Origin: Oscillospiraceae bacterium | GTDB lineage: Bacteria > Bacillota > Clostridia > Oscillospirales > Oscillospiraceae | Length of the DNA: 19,151 nt | Direction: 5' to 3' | Assembly (NCBI GenBank): GCA_017936205.1 | Contig: JAGBGB010000267.1 | Span: 1 to 19,151 of the forward strand | In this document: positions 14,801 to 19,151 of the stretch, piece after piece | Layout of the letters: every line of letters starts with the position of its first letter | How positions within the stretch are numbered: position 1 is the stretch's first letter | Program-made: the position numbers and the translations under genes | Notes under the pieces: generated by a model | Databases searched by the model: none | What the model saw: the letters and a program-made list of their open reading frames with translations, nothing else | Told to the model about the DNA's origin: nothing

Positions 14801-17563
14801 GTTTCCAAGCATGGTACAATCCCTGCCGGTGAGAGAGCTGCTACAGATCGTGTTGTGGAAATGCCCAAGAGCATAGACGGAAAGAATAAGGTTTCTCGTG
14901 TGGCTCGTTCTGCTGCTGAAGCGAACATGACCCCTAAGGAGTTTGTCCCTCTGATTGAGGAAGCTGTTGTAAATGGGATGCTTTCCTATGATTCCGATAC
15001 CAATAAGGCCCAAGTTGATCGTGCTCACAAGTGGTTGGAGCACAACGGTTGGAAGGAATGTTTGTTTGAGTGGCTTGGCAATGCGAAACAGCAAAAACGG
15101 CTCACCAAGGACGATGTAGCCAGGGGAATTGTTCTCTATAACAACCTGGCAAATCAAGCTAACGCTGCCAAAACAGAGGAAGAACGGATCGAGAGTGGCA
15201 AGGATGCGATTCGTGTCCTCACCGAACTGCAGACTATGGTAACAGAGCAAGCCCAGGCATTGCAGGCTATGCGGATCATGAAGAAGCAAGCTCCCGAAAT
15301 GCAATACCTCGCCCTCCAAAAGAGCGTGAAGAAGATCGAGGAAGAAATGACGAAAAAGCTGAAAAAGAAACTTCCGAATGGAATTCAGCTTAACGAAACC
15401 CTTGTTGCTGAGTGGATGGATGCCCTTCGCAGTGGGGACGAGAGCCGGATTGAGGCAGCCGAAAAGACTCTGTACCGGGATATTGCGGCACAGATTCCCG
15501 TTACTTTCCGAGAAAAGTGGAATTCCTGGAGATACTTGGCTATGCTTTTGAATCCGAGAACCCACATTCGTAACATCCTGGGTAATGCAGGATTTGTCCC
15601 CGTGCGGATGCTGAAGGACAGTCTTGCAACCGGAATGGAAATGATCGGTAGCGGTCTTTCCGGAGGACGAATGCACCGGACAAAGGCGGCACTGAACATT
15701 GTCGGTAAAGCGGACCGTGCTCTGCTGTCTGCAGCTTGGGGAGACTACAAGAATGTGGAAGAGCTGGTGCAGTCCGGCGGTAAGTACAATGATAATGCCA
15801 ACGATAAGATTATGAAGGAACGCCGAATGTTCAAGATGGGATGGCTGGAAGGCCTCCGGAAGCTCAACGAAGCCGGTCTGGATGGAGAGGATATGTGGTT
15901 CTCTAAGCCGGCATATGCTGCGGCACTTGCAGGCTATTTGAAGGCTCACGGCATTACCGCCGATCAGTTCCAAAACGGGACTGTTGTACAGGAGCAGCTG
16001 GACCGTGCGAGGGCGTACGCAATCCTGGAAGCGGCTAAGGCGACCTACAGAGATACCAATGAGTTTTCTGCCTTTGTTTCCAAAATCGGACGGCATAATA
16101 CAGGTAATCAGATTCTGTCTACTATTGACAAGGTTGGCGGTGCTATGATCGAGGGTGTACTGCCCTTTAAGAAAACACCGGCCAATATCCTCGTCAGAGG
16201 TGTGGGAGAGTATAGCCCCATTGGTTTGCTTCGCGGTGTGAAACAGCTTGCATGGGATGTGCCCCATGGCAATCGGACAGCTGCAGAGGGAATTGATATG
16301 CTGGCTTCCGGATTGACTGGAACAGGGCTTCTTGCCTTGGGTATTTGGGCGTGCAGTATCGGTCTGATCTCCGGTGTTGAGGATGATGAGGAAAAGAGAG
16401 AATTTGAGCAGCTGATGGGAAGTCAGAATTATGCGCTGAACCTTGGAGAGGGAAACTATACCATTGACTGGCTTGCACCGGAAGCTCTACCTGTGTTTGT
16501 CGGTGTGGAGATTGCAGAGGCTTTCCGAGATCGGGATGGAAAGATCAATGTTAAGACGGTTATGGATGCTATCAGCAATATCTCTGAACCTATCTTGGAA
16601 ATGTCTATGCTTTCCAGCTTGAATGATCTGCTGGATGATATCTCCTATTCCGATAACAAGCTGATGTCTATCCTGTCCACCGCTGCTACGAACTACCTGA
16701 CCCAGTTTGTTCCCTCTGTATTCGGAAGCATTGAGAGGGCTACTGAGGATCGCCGTTATACCACCTTTGCGGATAAGGATCACGCAATCTTGCAGGAGGA
16801 TTGGCAGTTTCTTCTTGCTAACTTGGGCAATAAAGCCCCCTTTGAATACAAGCAGATTCCCTTTGTGGATGCGTGGGGGCGTGAGGAAGATACCGGGGAG
16901 GTGGCATTCCGTATGTTTAGCAATTTTGTCAGTCCCGGTTATTATTCCGAAACAGTGAAAACTCCTGTGGATGATGAGCTTATGAGGCTGTATGAAGCAG
17001 GACAAGAGGGCGTTTTCCCCGACAGAGTTTCCCACAGCTATGAGATCAGCTACAATGTCGGTGAAGAGAGAATCAAGCGGTATCTTACCTCTGAGGAATA
17101 TCTTGCATATGCTAAAACAAAGGGACAGACCAGTCTTGACACGCTCTGCGACATTTGCGATTCTGATTGGTATGCAGACCTTGACGATGAAACCAAGGCA
17201 GATGTGATAGGCTATGCTTATGATTATGCTAAAGAATTGGGGAAGAGTACGGCTGTTCCTCAGTACGAGGTAGGTGGCTGGGAAGCCGAAGCTATAAAGG
17301 GTACGACACTGGGAATTTCTCCTTCTGTATATATCCGGGCTAAGGTGGCTACAGGCAAACTTGCCGGGGTTAAGAATAGCGATGGTAACACAATTCCTAA
17401 CAGTCGTGGTCTGCTGGTCATGCGCGAGGTCTACAAGATCGGAGATCTGTCTAAAGACCAAAGGCAATTCTTGTTTGCTGCCTTTGATGTAGGAGGCAAG
17501 GTGATCGACTATTCTCGGAAAGAGGTTGACCGGGCGATTAAAGAAATGGGATTGGACAAGTAG
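8837..17563 (+). CDS. Giant polyvalent phage protein with nuclease, zincin and ART-like domains, 2908 residues
   Basis: Probably a virion protein injected with the DNA. In order: a duplicated TPW-x2-YK-x-RM motif (residues 2-11 and 41-50) around a Ser-rich linker; glycine-rich hydrophobic segments (about 457-485, 545-570, 679-702); a PBECR-type nuclease-like domain (about 852-990, with HIDSRHG at 894-900); a Pro/Ser-rich linker; a zincin with HELTH (1277-1281) and a likely third ligand at E1334 or E1335; a second MuF-C/PBECR-like domain (about 1437-1672, WHEYSRH at 1510-1516); an ADP-ribosyltransferase-like domain (about 1672-1860, candidate R1771, T1791, E1828); and the linker LSERFNEKNSDIRYS (1863-1877). 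A helical C-terminal part follows, with NPRTHIRN (2239-2246), LPFKKTP (2442-2448) and a membrane helix (about 2492-2513). Domain types match the published polyvalent-protein class of phages and conjugative elements. Ejection and toxin roles are inferred. No immunity gene is recognised beside it. Confidence 0.88.
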   Translation: MTPWEEYKLRMKAQKEESSTSSTSSGSTAQSGKSSGTGARTPWQDYKQRMEGRKKEADFFAAMERDREPVKLQKLSYPKPLSAPSGEGYFSYPGEQIRKDRAQLSELYRADNDRFLSGVKGTVAPYYIGAMEEHRASQNPYGGKGYPGLTAKPEPVTDLEAHIEPTEDYYAAAIEYAKNVHPYAERAGKTALAAQDYEESVVEVNEAWQSRLRTPEEVQKDLDALPDENFVGPTKQGLLEEELSTSLYLAYEDSYKSGNYDLVGLSKSVGSEAKRISELEQEIREDRYTLDNWAGDNWDWLTDEGRAEAKIISDRIAANEKELKPLQDAYTSESEAYSYYLGRIFQDMQTDSALKTTIATGKQKHEAALKSFDEYMKDPENQENLGTYHQQAPTVDEGRREYPLAVSIEDLSEEDRDKFWYLIGKGYDEIALDYANRVVYSDRKERLESIENWAGKNFGTGAVATAGSLLTLPVSWMDPMIAANKTANTGLQYSNVGPGSFRDSLKSGVAKSLNEFSGTIPENIPVIGGKGLGDLYQLGMSMAESYLSGVIAGPVGASAMLGGSAFASGYNQAMSKGVDHNTALKYGAAQGLAEVVFEYVSLDKLFSESGGSFLKNVLSQGGVEASEEACTSIANFFTDRWIMGGKSEYELSVKAYMDDGLTEEEARKKATWDFVENTAADALGGFISGGGMSAANSAVNKIMTSQQNQINRAHELLGKVDERTDAYTISRALHTVGVEFSEGEAAAMVEELEARGKSHEEAQTAVSILNKAVKGERLTSQQRKLLQGDKETAEILRAMVGQETASVESTAVDDNPTTHTAEEMQRIEEYKNAADSKLLAFVQKVRTLKNQKYRSKVSFDLGEVSERQARDVEALTGVNVTGYSNGITGGAVDHIDSRHGVKGEADRSMSDDADFSRLGYVLQNYDGVELVRDKQGALELSQEWQNKDQSHAQMVRFSKKVNGTYYVVEAVPDSSRKKLQVVSAYMQKKTDDLTQEKPVSQSSAETVGDGSPTRLLNIETRGNSPQLTPETPAGKATPVNPSVPQEGITVNSNYDGAAANLTGVDGKNAEIAGSLNIESNNPVGSKERVRTVLSEQEVPGMVAEAFVRDYDGSEELSEELYARGMAEAFYYGRMNVPREELSTGRGLSPLLSERQRNYAYEQGRLAREAELEQETAAIAKRKEAAGKATAVTGKGYVHLQGKLSTKKLTPIQDASVKALGRLAESLGRKFYLFESELGADGKPIGENGSYDPETGDIYLDINAGEFGQGAMLYAAAHELTHMIRQWSPSQFKVLADFLMEKYGEKGVSVSELVRRQQEKAQRNGRKLSFMGAYEEMVADSMETMLSDGAVLERIEELRGRDRGLVQKIRNWFKAFASKLRRIYKGMEPDTVEGRLVAEMVEEADRLHELFAQSLVDAAENFEAAGAQKNTTYEGGVMLSDREKAYFKKCETTIRDTVRKAIENKGDIGTERNQQQISPVYDVLAEMVSDAFDGELDISNKYIALNGSDVWHEYSRHTKSDVEQGRGQIAFTLRQFINAIKAVYSPDVIERLIPKQVSGTVRQSFAYAKRTVRGHYVVVEAVGGKKNPNIVPIEILQVSKDKWNKYMSEGKTLGEMLYENSPDKLAALDISANKKSRVTATQFASKKAIAHTSHSPQLNHSISDSGENVNRKYLEAVKAGDMETAQRMVDEAAKTAGYTSSDDWRMAHRAPTRTDDTAISMDQIDSAYGGDGSIYSFRAVQYYGEGRDYDRKAFNVIRSARSNPDKLITVYRAVPIDIQDSRVRNGDWIAITREYAEEHGERMFDDGYRILENKVPAKHIYGNGDSIHEWGYDNGDPKEVYKNAPGNVKLAAVTYDDNGNVIPLSERFNEKNSDIRYSDRGNLTTRSILTELDVSSVENALERKYLLQYQEDSENHLIQQRIMREAQARFDALSKEAKPDKKKMLAAKTEATQAKNRMNAYAWRLERAESGEQLRGLIRREVKAVLTNAVSKHGTIPAGERAATDRVVEMPKSIDGKNKVSRVARSAAEANMTPKEFVPLIEEAVVNGMLSYDSDTNKAQVDRAHKWLEHNGWKECLFEWLGNAKQQKRLTKDDVARGIVLYNNLANQANAAKTEEERIESGKDAIRVLTELQTMVTEQAQALQAMRIMKKQAPEMQYLALQKSVKKIEEEMTKKLKKKLPNGIQLNETLVAEWMDALRSGDESRIEAAEKTLYRDIAAQIPVTFREKWNSWRYLAMLLNPRTHIRNILGNAGFVPVRMLKDSLATGMEMIGSGLSGGRMHRTKAALNIVGKADRALLSAAWGDYKNVEELVQSGGKYNDNANDKIMKERRMFKMGWLEGLRKLNEAGLDGEDMWFSKPAYAAALAGYLKAHGITADQFQNGTVVQEQLDRARAYAILEAAKATYRDTNEFSAFVSKIGRHNTGNQILSTIDKVGGAMIEGVLPFKKTPANILVRGVGEYSPIGLLRGVKQLAWDVPHGNRTAAEGIDMLASGLTGTGLLALGIWACSIGLISGVEDDEEKREFEQLMGSQNYALNLGEGNYTIDWLAPEALPVFVGVEIAEAFRDRDGKINVKTVMDAISNISEPILEMSMLSSLNDLLDDISYSDNKLMSILSTAATNYLTQFVPSVFGSIERATEDRRYTTFADKDHAILQEDWQFLLANLGNKAPFEYKQIPFVDAWGREEDTGEVAFRMFSNFVSPGYYSETVKTPVDDELMRLYEAGQEGVFPDRVSHSYEISYNVGEERIKRYLTSEEYLAYAKTKGQTSLDTLCDICDSDWYADLDDETKADVIGYAYDYAKELGKSTAVPQYEVGGWEAEAIKGTTLGISPSVYIRAKVATGKLAGVKNSDGNTIPNSRGLLVMREVYKIGDLSKDQRQFLFAAFDVGGKVIDYSRKEVDRAIKEMGLDK
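12983..13996 (+). other. Compositionally distinct cassette inside the giant gene (second nuclease-like domain)
   Basis: No GATC occurs between 12982 and 13997, whereas the large terminase gene has 23 in 1.4 kb. GC over 13321-13680 is 140 of 360 (39%), against 31 of 60 at 12481-12540 and 32 of 60 at 15601-15660. The stretch covers mainly the MuF-C/PBECR-like domain and runs in frame between the zincin and the ART-like domain. This is what a recently exchanged toxin module would look like. The borders are approximate. Confidence 0.5.
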
Positions 17564-17572
17564 AGAACAAAG

Positions 17573-17596
17573 GGCAGGGGGCTTCGGCTCCCTGCC
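17573..17596 (+). promoter_or_regulatory. Very stable hairpin with UUCG tetraloop after the giant gene
   Basis: GGCAGGGGGC (17573-17582) pairs with GCTCCCTGCC (17587-17596), with one G-U pair, closing a TTCG loop on a C-G pair, the exceptionally stable cUUCGg form. No T-run follows; a GGGGG ribosome site comes next. It may block 3' decay or slow entry of ribosomes into the next gene. Rho-independent termination is unlikely. Confidence 0.5.
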
Positions 17597-17611
17597 GGAA
17601 GGGGGAAATAT

Positions 17612-18010
17612 ATGCTTTATTTGCGAATGGTAGGTTCGGATCCTGAAAAGCTTTGTGCGATTGAGGATCCGCTGTATGTGCTTCGGCAGCGGAATGGGGT
17701 TATTGTTCGTCATCCGTATGGGAAGAGGGTGCAGGGAGTGTTATCTCCTGATGGAAACGAGATTTGGCAGTTCTCTGACAGGGAAAGTCTTGGAGAAAGC
17801 TACGCCGTTGTGGAGAAGATCACAATGGCGGAGTACGACCTGTGGTACGCCCTGCAGAATCAGCCGGAGGAGCCCGACCCGGAGGATACGGATCCTGTGA
17901 TCCCGGAGGACACCGAGCCTGAAACGGTTATGACCCGTGCCCAGCTGACGGAGAAGGTAGGGGAACTGGATGAGGCATTGAACCTCCTGCTATCGGGGGT
18001 GACAGAATGA
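17612..18010 (+). CDS. Unknown late protein with acidic linker, 132 residues
   Basis: The ATG at 17612 follows GAAGGGGG. The N-terminal 85 residues look like a beta-rich fold (MLYLRMVGSDPEKL, YVLRQRNGVIVRHPYGKR, NEIWQF) ending with a helix EYDLWYALQ. A Pro/Glu/Asp-rich linker (about 88-108) joins it to a short helix with TRAQLTEKVGELDEALNLLL. The family is not recognised. Its stop overlaps the start of the 62-residue gene (ATGA, 18007-18010). The position between a virion protein and a holin gene suits a small structural or lysis accessory. An immunity protein for the giant polyvalent toxin is a possibility without evidence. Confidence 0.65.
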   Translation: MLYLRMVGSDPEKLCAIEDPLYVLRQRNGVIVRHPYGKRVQGVLSPDGNEIWQFSDRESLGESYAVVEKITMAEYDLWYALQNQPEEPDPEDTDPVIPEDTEPETVMTRAQLTEKVGELDEALNLLLSGVTE

Positions 18011-18195
18011 AGCCGGAACTGAGAGAAAAGATCCTGGACTTTAACCGCAAGGCGAAGGAGAAAAGCGACAAGGCTGCAGATATGGACATCCTCGTAGCTG
18101 CCCTTCTGGAATTGCCTCCCGGTCAGCTCAAGAAGGTGCTGAATGAGGAAGTGCTTGCAGTTCTTTCCAAATATGGCTACGGGGAAGGTGAATGA
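18007..18195 (+). CDS. Small helical protein, 62 residues, unknown function
   Basis: The ATG lies within the stop of the preceding gene, with GGGGGTGA just upstream. The sequence is charged and helical: a basic first helix (ELREKILDFNRKAKEKS) and a second with LLELPPGQLKKVLNEEVLAVL. It has no membrane segment. Genes of this size and position are common just before the holin in clostridial phages, but no function is recognised. The stop (18193-18195) is separated by one base from the next start. Confidence 0.6.
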   Translation: MKPELREKILDFNRKAKEKSDKAADMDILVAALLELPPGQLKKVLNEEVLAVLSKYGYGEGE

Positions 18196-18196
18196 A

Positions 18197-18589
18197 ATGG
18201 AATTTTTAAAAACATTCCTCTGCGGTGCTGGTGGAGCTGCCCTTGTAGCCGGAATCTTTACTCTGCTGAAATGGTGGCTAAGTCGCAGAGCAGAGAAACA
18301 GGATGACATCCGGGAGACCAAGGCTACCACCTGTGAGGCCAGAGGGGAAGAAATCAAGGAGCTGACTCGTATGGTGGGAGTGCTTTTCCTTGCAGATCGG
18401 ACGATCCTTTATGAGCGTATCAAGCAGCTTGGGAAATACTACATATCCAGAAAGTATATCACCGTGGAGGAATTGGAAGATCTGGAACGGATGCACGATG
18501 TATACCACGATGAGGACAAGCTGAACGGTAACGGCTTCTTAAAGGAACTTATGGAAGCCGTTAGAGGCCTCCCTAAACGAGCGGTATAA
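18197..18589 (+). CDS. Holin-like or lysis-accessory membrane protein, 130 residues
   Basis: The chosen start is ATG at 18197 (MEFLKTF), six bases after GGGGAAGGTG. The open frame extends back to 18143 but would then overlap the previous gene and lack a ribosome site. One hydrophobic helix spans about residues 7-24 (FLCGAGGAALVAGIFTLL) and is followed by basic residues KWWLSRRAEK, predicting a small N-terminal outside segment and a cytoplasmic C-terminus. The soluble part is helical and ends with a YHDEDKLNGNGFLKELM segment, a pattern I recall in clostridial phage proteins encoded near holins. It is likely part of the lysis module; a spanin-like role is not expected in a Gram-positive host. 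Confidence 0.6.
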   Translation: MEFLKTFLCGAGGAALVAGIFTLLKWWLSRRAEKQDDIRETKATTCEARGEEIKELTRMVGVLFLADRTILYERIKQLGKYYISRKYITVEELEDLERMHDVYHDEDKLNGNGFLKELMEAVRGLPKRAV

Positions 18590-18617
18590 GTCACCGGCTA
18601 ACGTACATCTTTTGGCA

Positions 18618-18653
18618 AAATATGAACATTAGCGTCGAAATATGGGACATAAC
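18618..18653 (+). repeat. Short imperfect direct repeat ahead of the holin gene
   Basis: AAATATGAACATTAGC (18618-18633) and AAATATGGGACATAAC (18638-18653) start 20 bases apart, about two helical turns. They lie in a 137-base gene-free spacer (18590-18726) whose base composition is clearly more AT-rich than the genes around it. This could be a pair of protein-binding sites controlling the holin gene. The repeat is imperfect and chance is possible. Confidence 0.3.
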
Positions 18654-18664
18654 GAAAGTCGAGT

Positions 18665-18693
18665 TTCACTTTTTACTAGAACTCAATTATGTT
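18665..18693 (+). promoter_or_regulatory. Possible holin promoter
   Basis: TTCACT (18665-18670) and TATGTT (18688-18693) each match four of six consensus bases and are separated by exactly 17. They are followed by a short leader and AAGGAGG (about 18710-18716) ahead of the holin ATG. The location in the AT-rich spacer just after a direct repeat is suggestive, but the match is moderate. Confidence 0.3.
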
Positions 18694-18726
18694 TTTACAA
18701 AAATATAACAAGGAGGTAAGAACGAA

Positions 18727-18930
18727 ATGAAGAATTGGAAGATTTGGATTAAGGCAGCGGGGATCCGTGCCCTCAAGACCTTTGCCCAGACCATGGTAGG
18801 TGTGATCGGAGGCTCTGCCCTGATTTCCGAAGTCAACTGGATAGCCGTACTCAGCTCCGCTACCCTTGCAGCCCTCATGAGCCTGCTGACCAGCATAGGC
18901 GGTCTGCCTGAGTTGGAGGTAAATTCGTAG
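18727..18930 (+). CDS. Holin, r1t family
   Basis: Holins open the cytoplasmic membrane at a set time so that an endolysin can reach the wall. The 67-residue protein starts at an ATG with a strong AAGGAGG site. It has the r1t-type layout: a basic amphipathic start (MKNWKIWIKAAGIRALKTFAQT), a first membrane helix (about 15-33), a short turn around EVNW, a second membrane helix (about 38-57) ending in SLLTSIGGLPE, and a short acidic tail. The alternating RALKTFAQT and SLLTSIGGLPE segments are the recognisable family marks. No endolysin gene follows; the sequence goes straight into attachment-site DNA. Confidence 0.88.
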   Translation: MKNWKIWIKAAGIRALKTFAQTMVGVIGGSALISEVNWIAVLSSATLAALMSLLTSIGGLPELEVNS

Positions 18931-18978
18931 AAGCTGAACCGGATCTCAAAGATATAGCTTGCTGATATTTGGTGCATT

Positions 18979-19002
18979 TTTAGTGCACGACCGTGCACTA
19001 AA
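18979..19002 (+). promoter_or_regulatory. 24-base perfect palindrome between holin and att site
   Basis: TTTAGTGCACG (18979-18989) and CGTGCACTAAA (18992-19002) are perfect inverted repeats around two bases, with a further GTGCA at 18972. As RNA it can form a ten-base-pair hairpin with a GACC loop, but the following bases (TTCCCC) are a poor terminator tail. As DNA it could bind a dimeric protein such as a repressor or excisionase. It might also act as a weak two-way transcription stop at the prophage border. Confidence 0.45.
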
Positions 19003-19012
19003 TTCCCCAAAG

Positions 19013-19099
19013 TTACAAAATGCTGCGATAAGCATAACACCAAAATCCATTGATATACAAGGCATTTCACAAACTTACAAAATGATGCGATAAGAATAA
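19013..19099 (+). repeat. Pair of 25-base direct repeats next to the att core (integrase arm-site candidates)
   Basis: The 25-base unit at 19013-19037 recurs at 19075-19099 with only two differences. The shared parts are TTACAAAATG, TGCGATAAG and ATAA, and the starts are 62 bases apart. The second copy ends seven bases before the tRNA-derived core. Direct repeats at this distance from a tRNA core are typical of arm-type binding sites for tyrosine integrases. The integrase itself is not in the window. Confidence 0.55.
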
Positions 19100-19106
19100 T
19101 GGACAA

Positions 19107-19151
19107 TTCGTAATCAGCAGGTCGCCGGTTCGAGTCCGGCCAGTAGCTCCA
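19107..19151 (+). other. Prophage attachment site: 3' fragment of tRNA-Thr(CGT)
   Basis: The last 45 bases are the 3' part of a tRNA gene: anticodon loop TTCGTAA (19107-19113, anticodon CGT at 19109-19111), 3' anticodon stem TCAGC, variable loop AGGTC, T-stem GCCGG/CCGGC with loop TTCGAGT, acceptor strand CAGTAGC, discriminator T and encoded CCA (19149-19151). The bases before 19107 (GGACAA) cannot supply the expected GCTGA 5' stem, so the gene is cut at the anticodon loop. This fits a displaced tRNA end (attR) left by integration at the anticodon-loop position, with the restored full tRNA expected at the other prophage end. Confidence 0.75.

Noticed and set aside
14762..16267. Minus-strand open frame of 501 codons opposite the giant gene
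   Set aside because: Shadow of the C-terminal coding region; composition is typical of antisense frames and there is no start context or family resemblance.
16487..17713. Minus-strand open frame of 408 codons crossing the end of the giant gene
   Set aside because: It spans the stable hairpin and the start of the next + strand gene and lacks a ribosome site; judged a shadow.
17612..18195. The 132- and 62-residue proteins as immunity factors for the polyvalent toxin
   Set aside because: Position alone is not enough; the coupling and placement before the holin fit a late structural or lysis role equally well.
18687..19106. Minus-strand frame of 139 codons opposite the holin and border
   Set aside because: Hydrophobic content is the antisense image of the holin; no ribosome site and it runs through the palindrome and direct repeats.
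1..19151. CRISPR arrays, insertion sequences, rRNA genes or complete tRNA genes
   Set aside because: No regularly spaced repeats, transposase frames or complete RNA genes are visible; the only tRNA sequence is the 3' fragment at the right end.

Overview
The window is the structural (late) half of a tailed-phage-type prophage, ending on the right inside the 3' part of a host tRNA gene. A Clostridia-class Firmicutes host is suggested by strong AGGAGG-type Shine-Dalgarno sites, TTG and GTG starts, an r1t-type holin, a DUF1660-like small protein, and close resemblance of the capsid and polyvalent proteins to those of clostridial gut prophages. That host call is inference. All supported genes are on the + strand, and the dense minus-strand ORFs are shadows.

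Layout. Positions 1-633 hold the tail of an unknown gene (2-136), a 52-residue zinc-ribbon-like protein (160-318) and a 72-residue Cys-rich protein (340-558). The head module follows: small terminase (634-1212), large terminase (1322-2737), P22-like portal (2808-4676), Prp-family cysteine protease (4700-5080), scaffold (5077-6087) and N4-gp56-family major capsid protein (6114-7130). Next come a 78-residue protein (7249-7485) and a 424-residue coiled-coil protein (7566-8840). A single giant gene (8837-17563, 2908 residues) then fills almost half the window. The right end holds a 132-residue protein, a 62-residue protein, a one-helix membrane protein, an r1t-type holin (18727-18930) and about 220 noncoding bases of attachment-site DNA. 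That DNA ends in a 45-base 3' fragment of tRNA-Thr (anticodon CGT), 19107-19151.

How the parts fit. The terminase pumps DNA through the portal into a shell of capsid protein built on the scaffold. The scaffold and capsid N-termini share the same DLQLFA motif, and the protease encoded just upstream belongs to the family that cuts at such motifs, so a self-contained head-maturation circuit is likely. The giant protein is a polyvalent protein. It combines glycine-rich hydrophobic segments, a barnase/EndoU/RelE-like nuclease domain, an HELTH zincin, a second MuF-C/PBECR-like nuclease domain, an ADP-ribosyltransferase-like domain, and a 1,000-residue helical C-terminal part with a membrane segment. 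It is best explained as a virion protein delivered into the cell with the DNA.

Most unusual points: no recognisable tail, connector, baseplate, receptor-binding or endolysin gene lies between the capsid gene and the att site, so the giant protein occupies the place of the tail module. One part of it (about 12983-13996) has lower GC and no GATC, while GATC is several-fold enriched in the terminase gene, which marks a swapped-in toxin cassette. The att end carries integrase-arm-like direct repeats and a 24-base palindrome.
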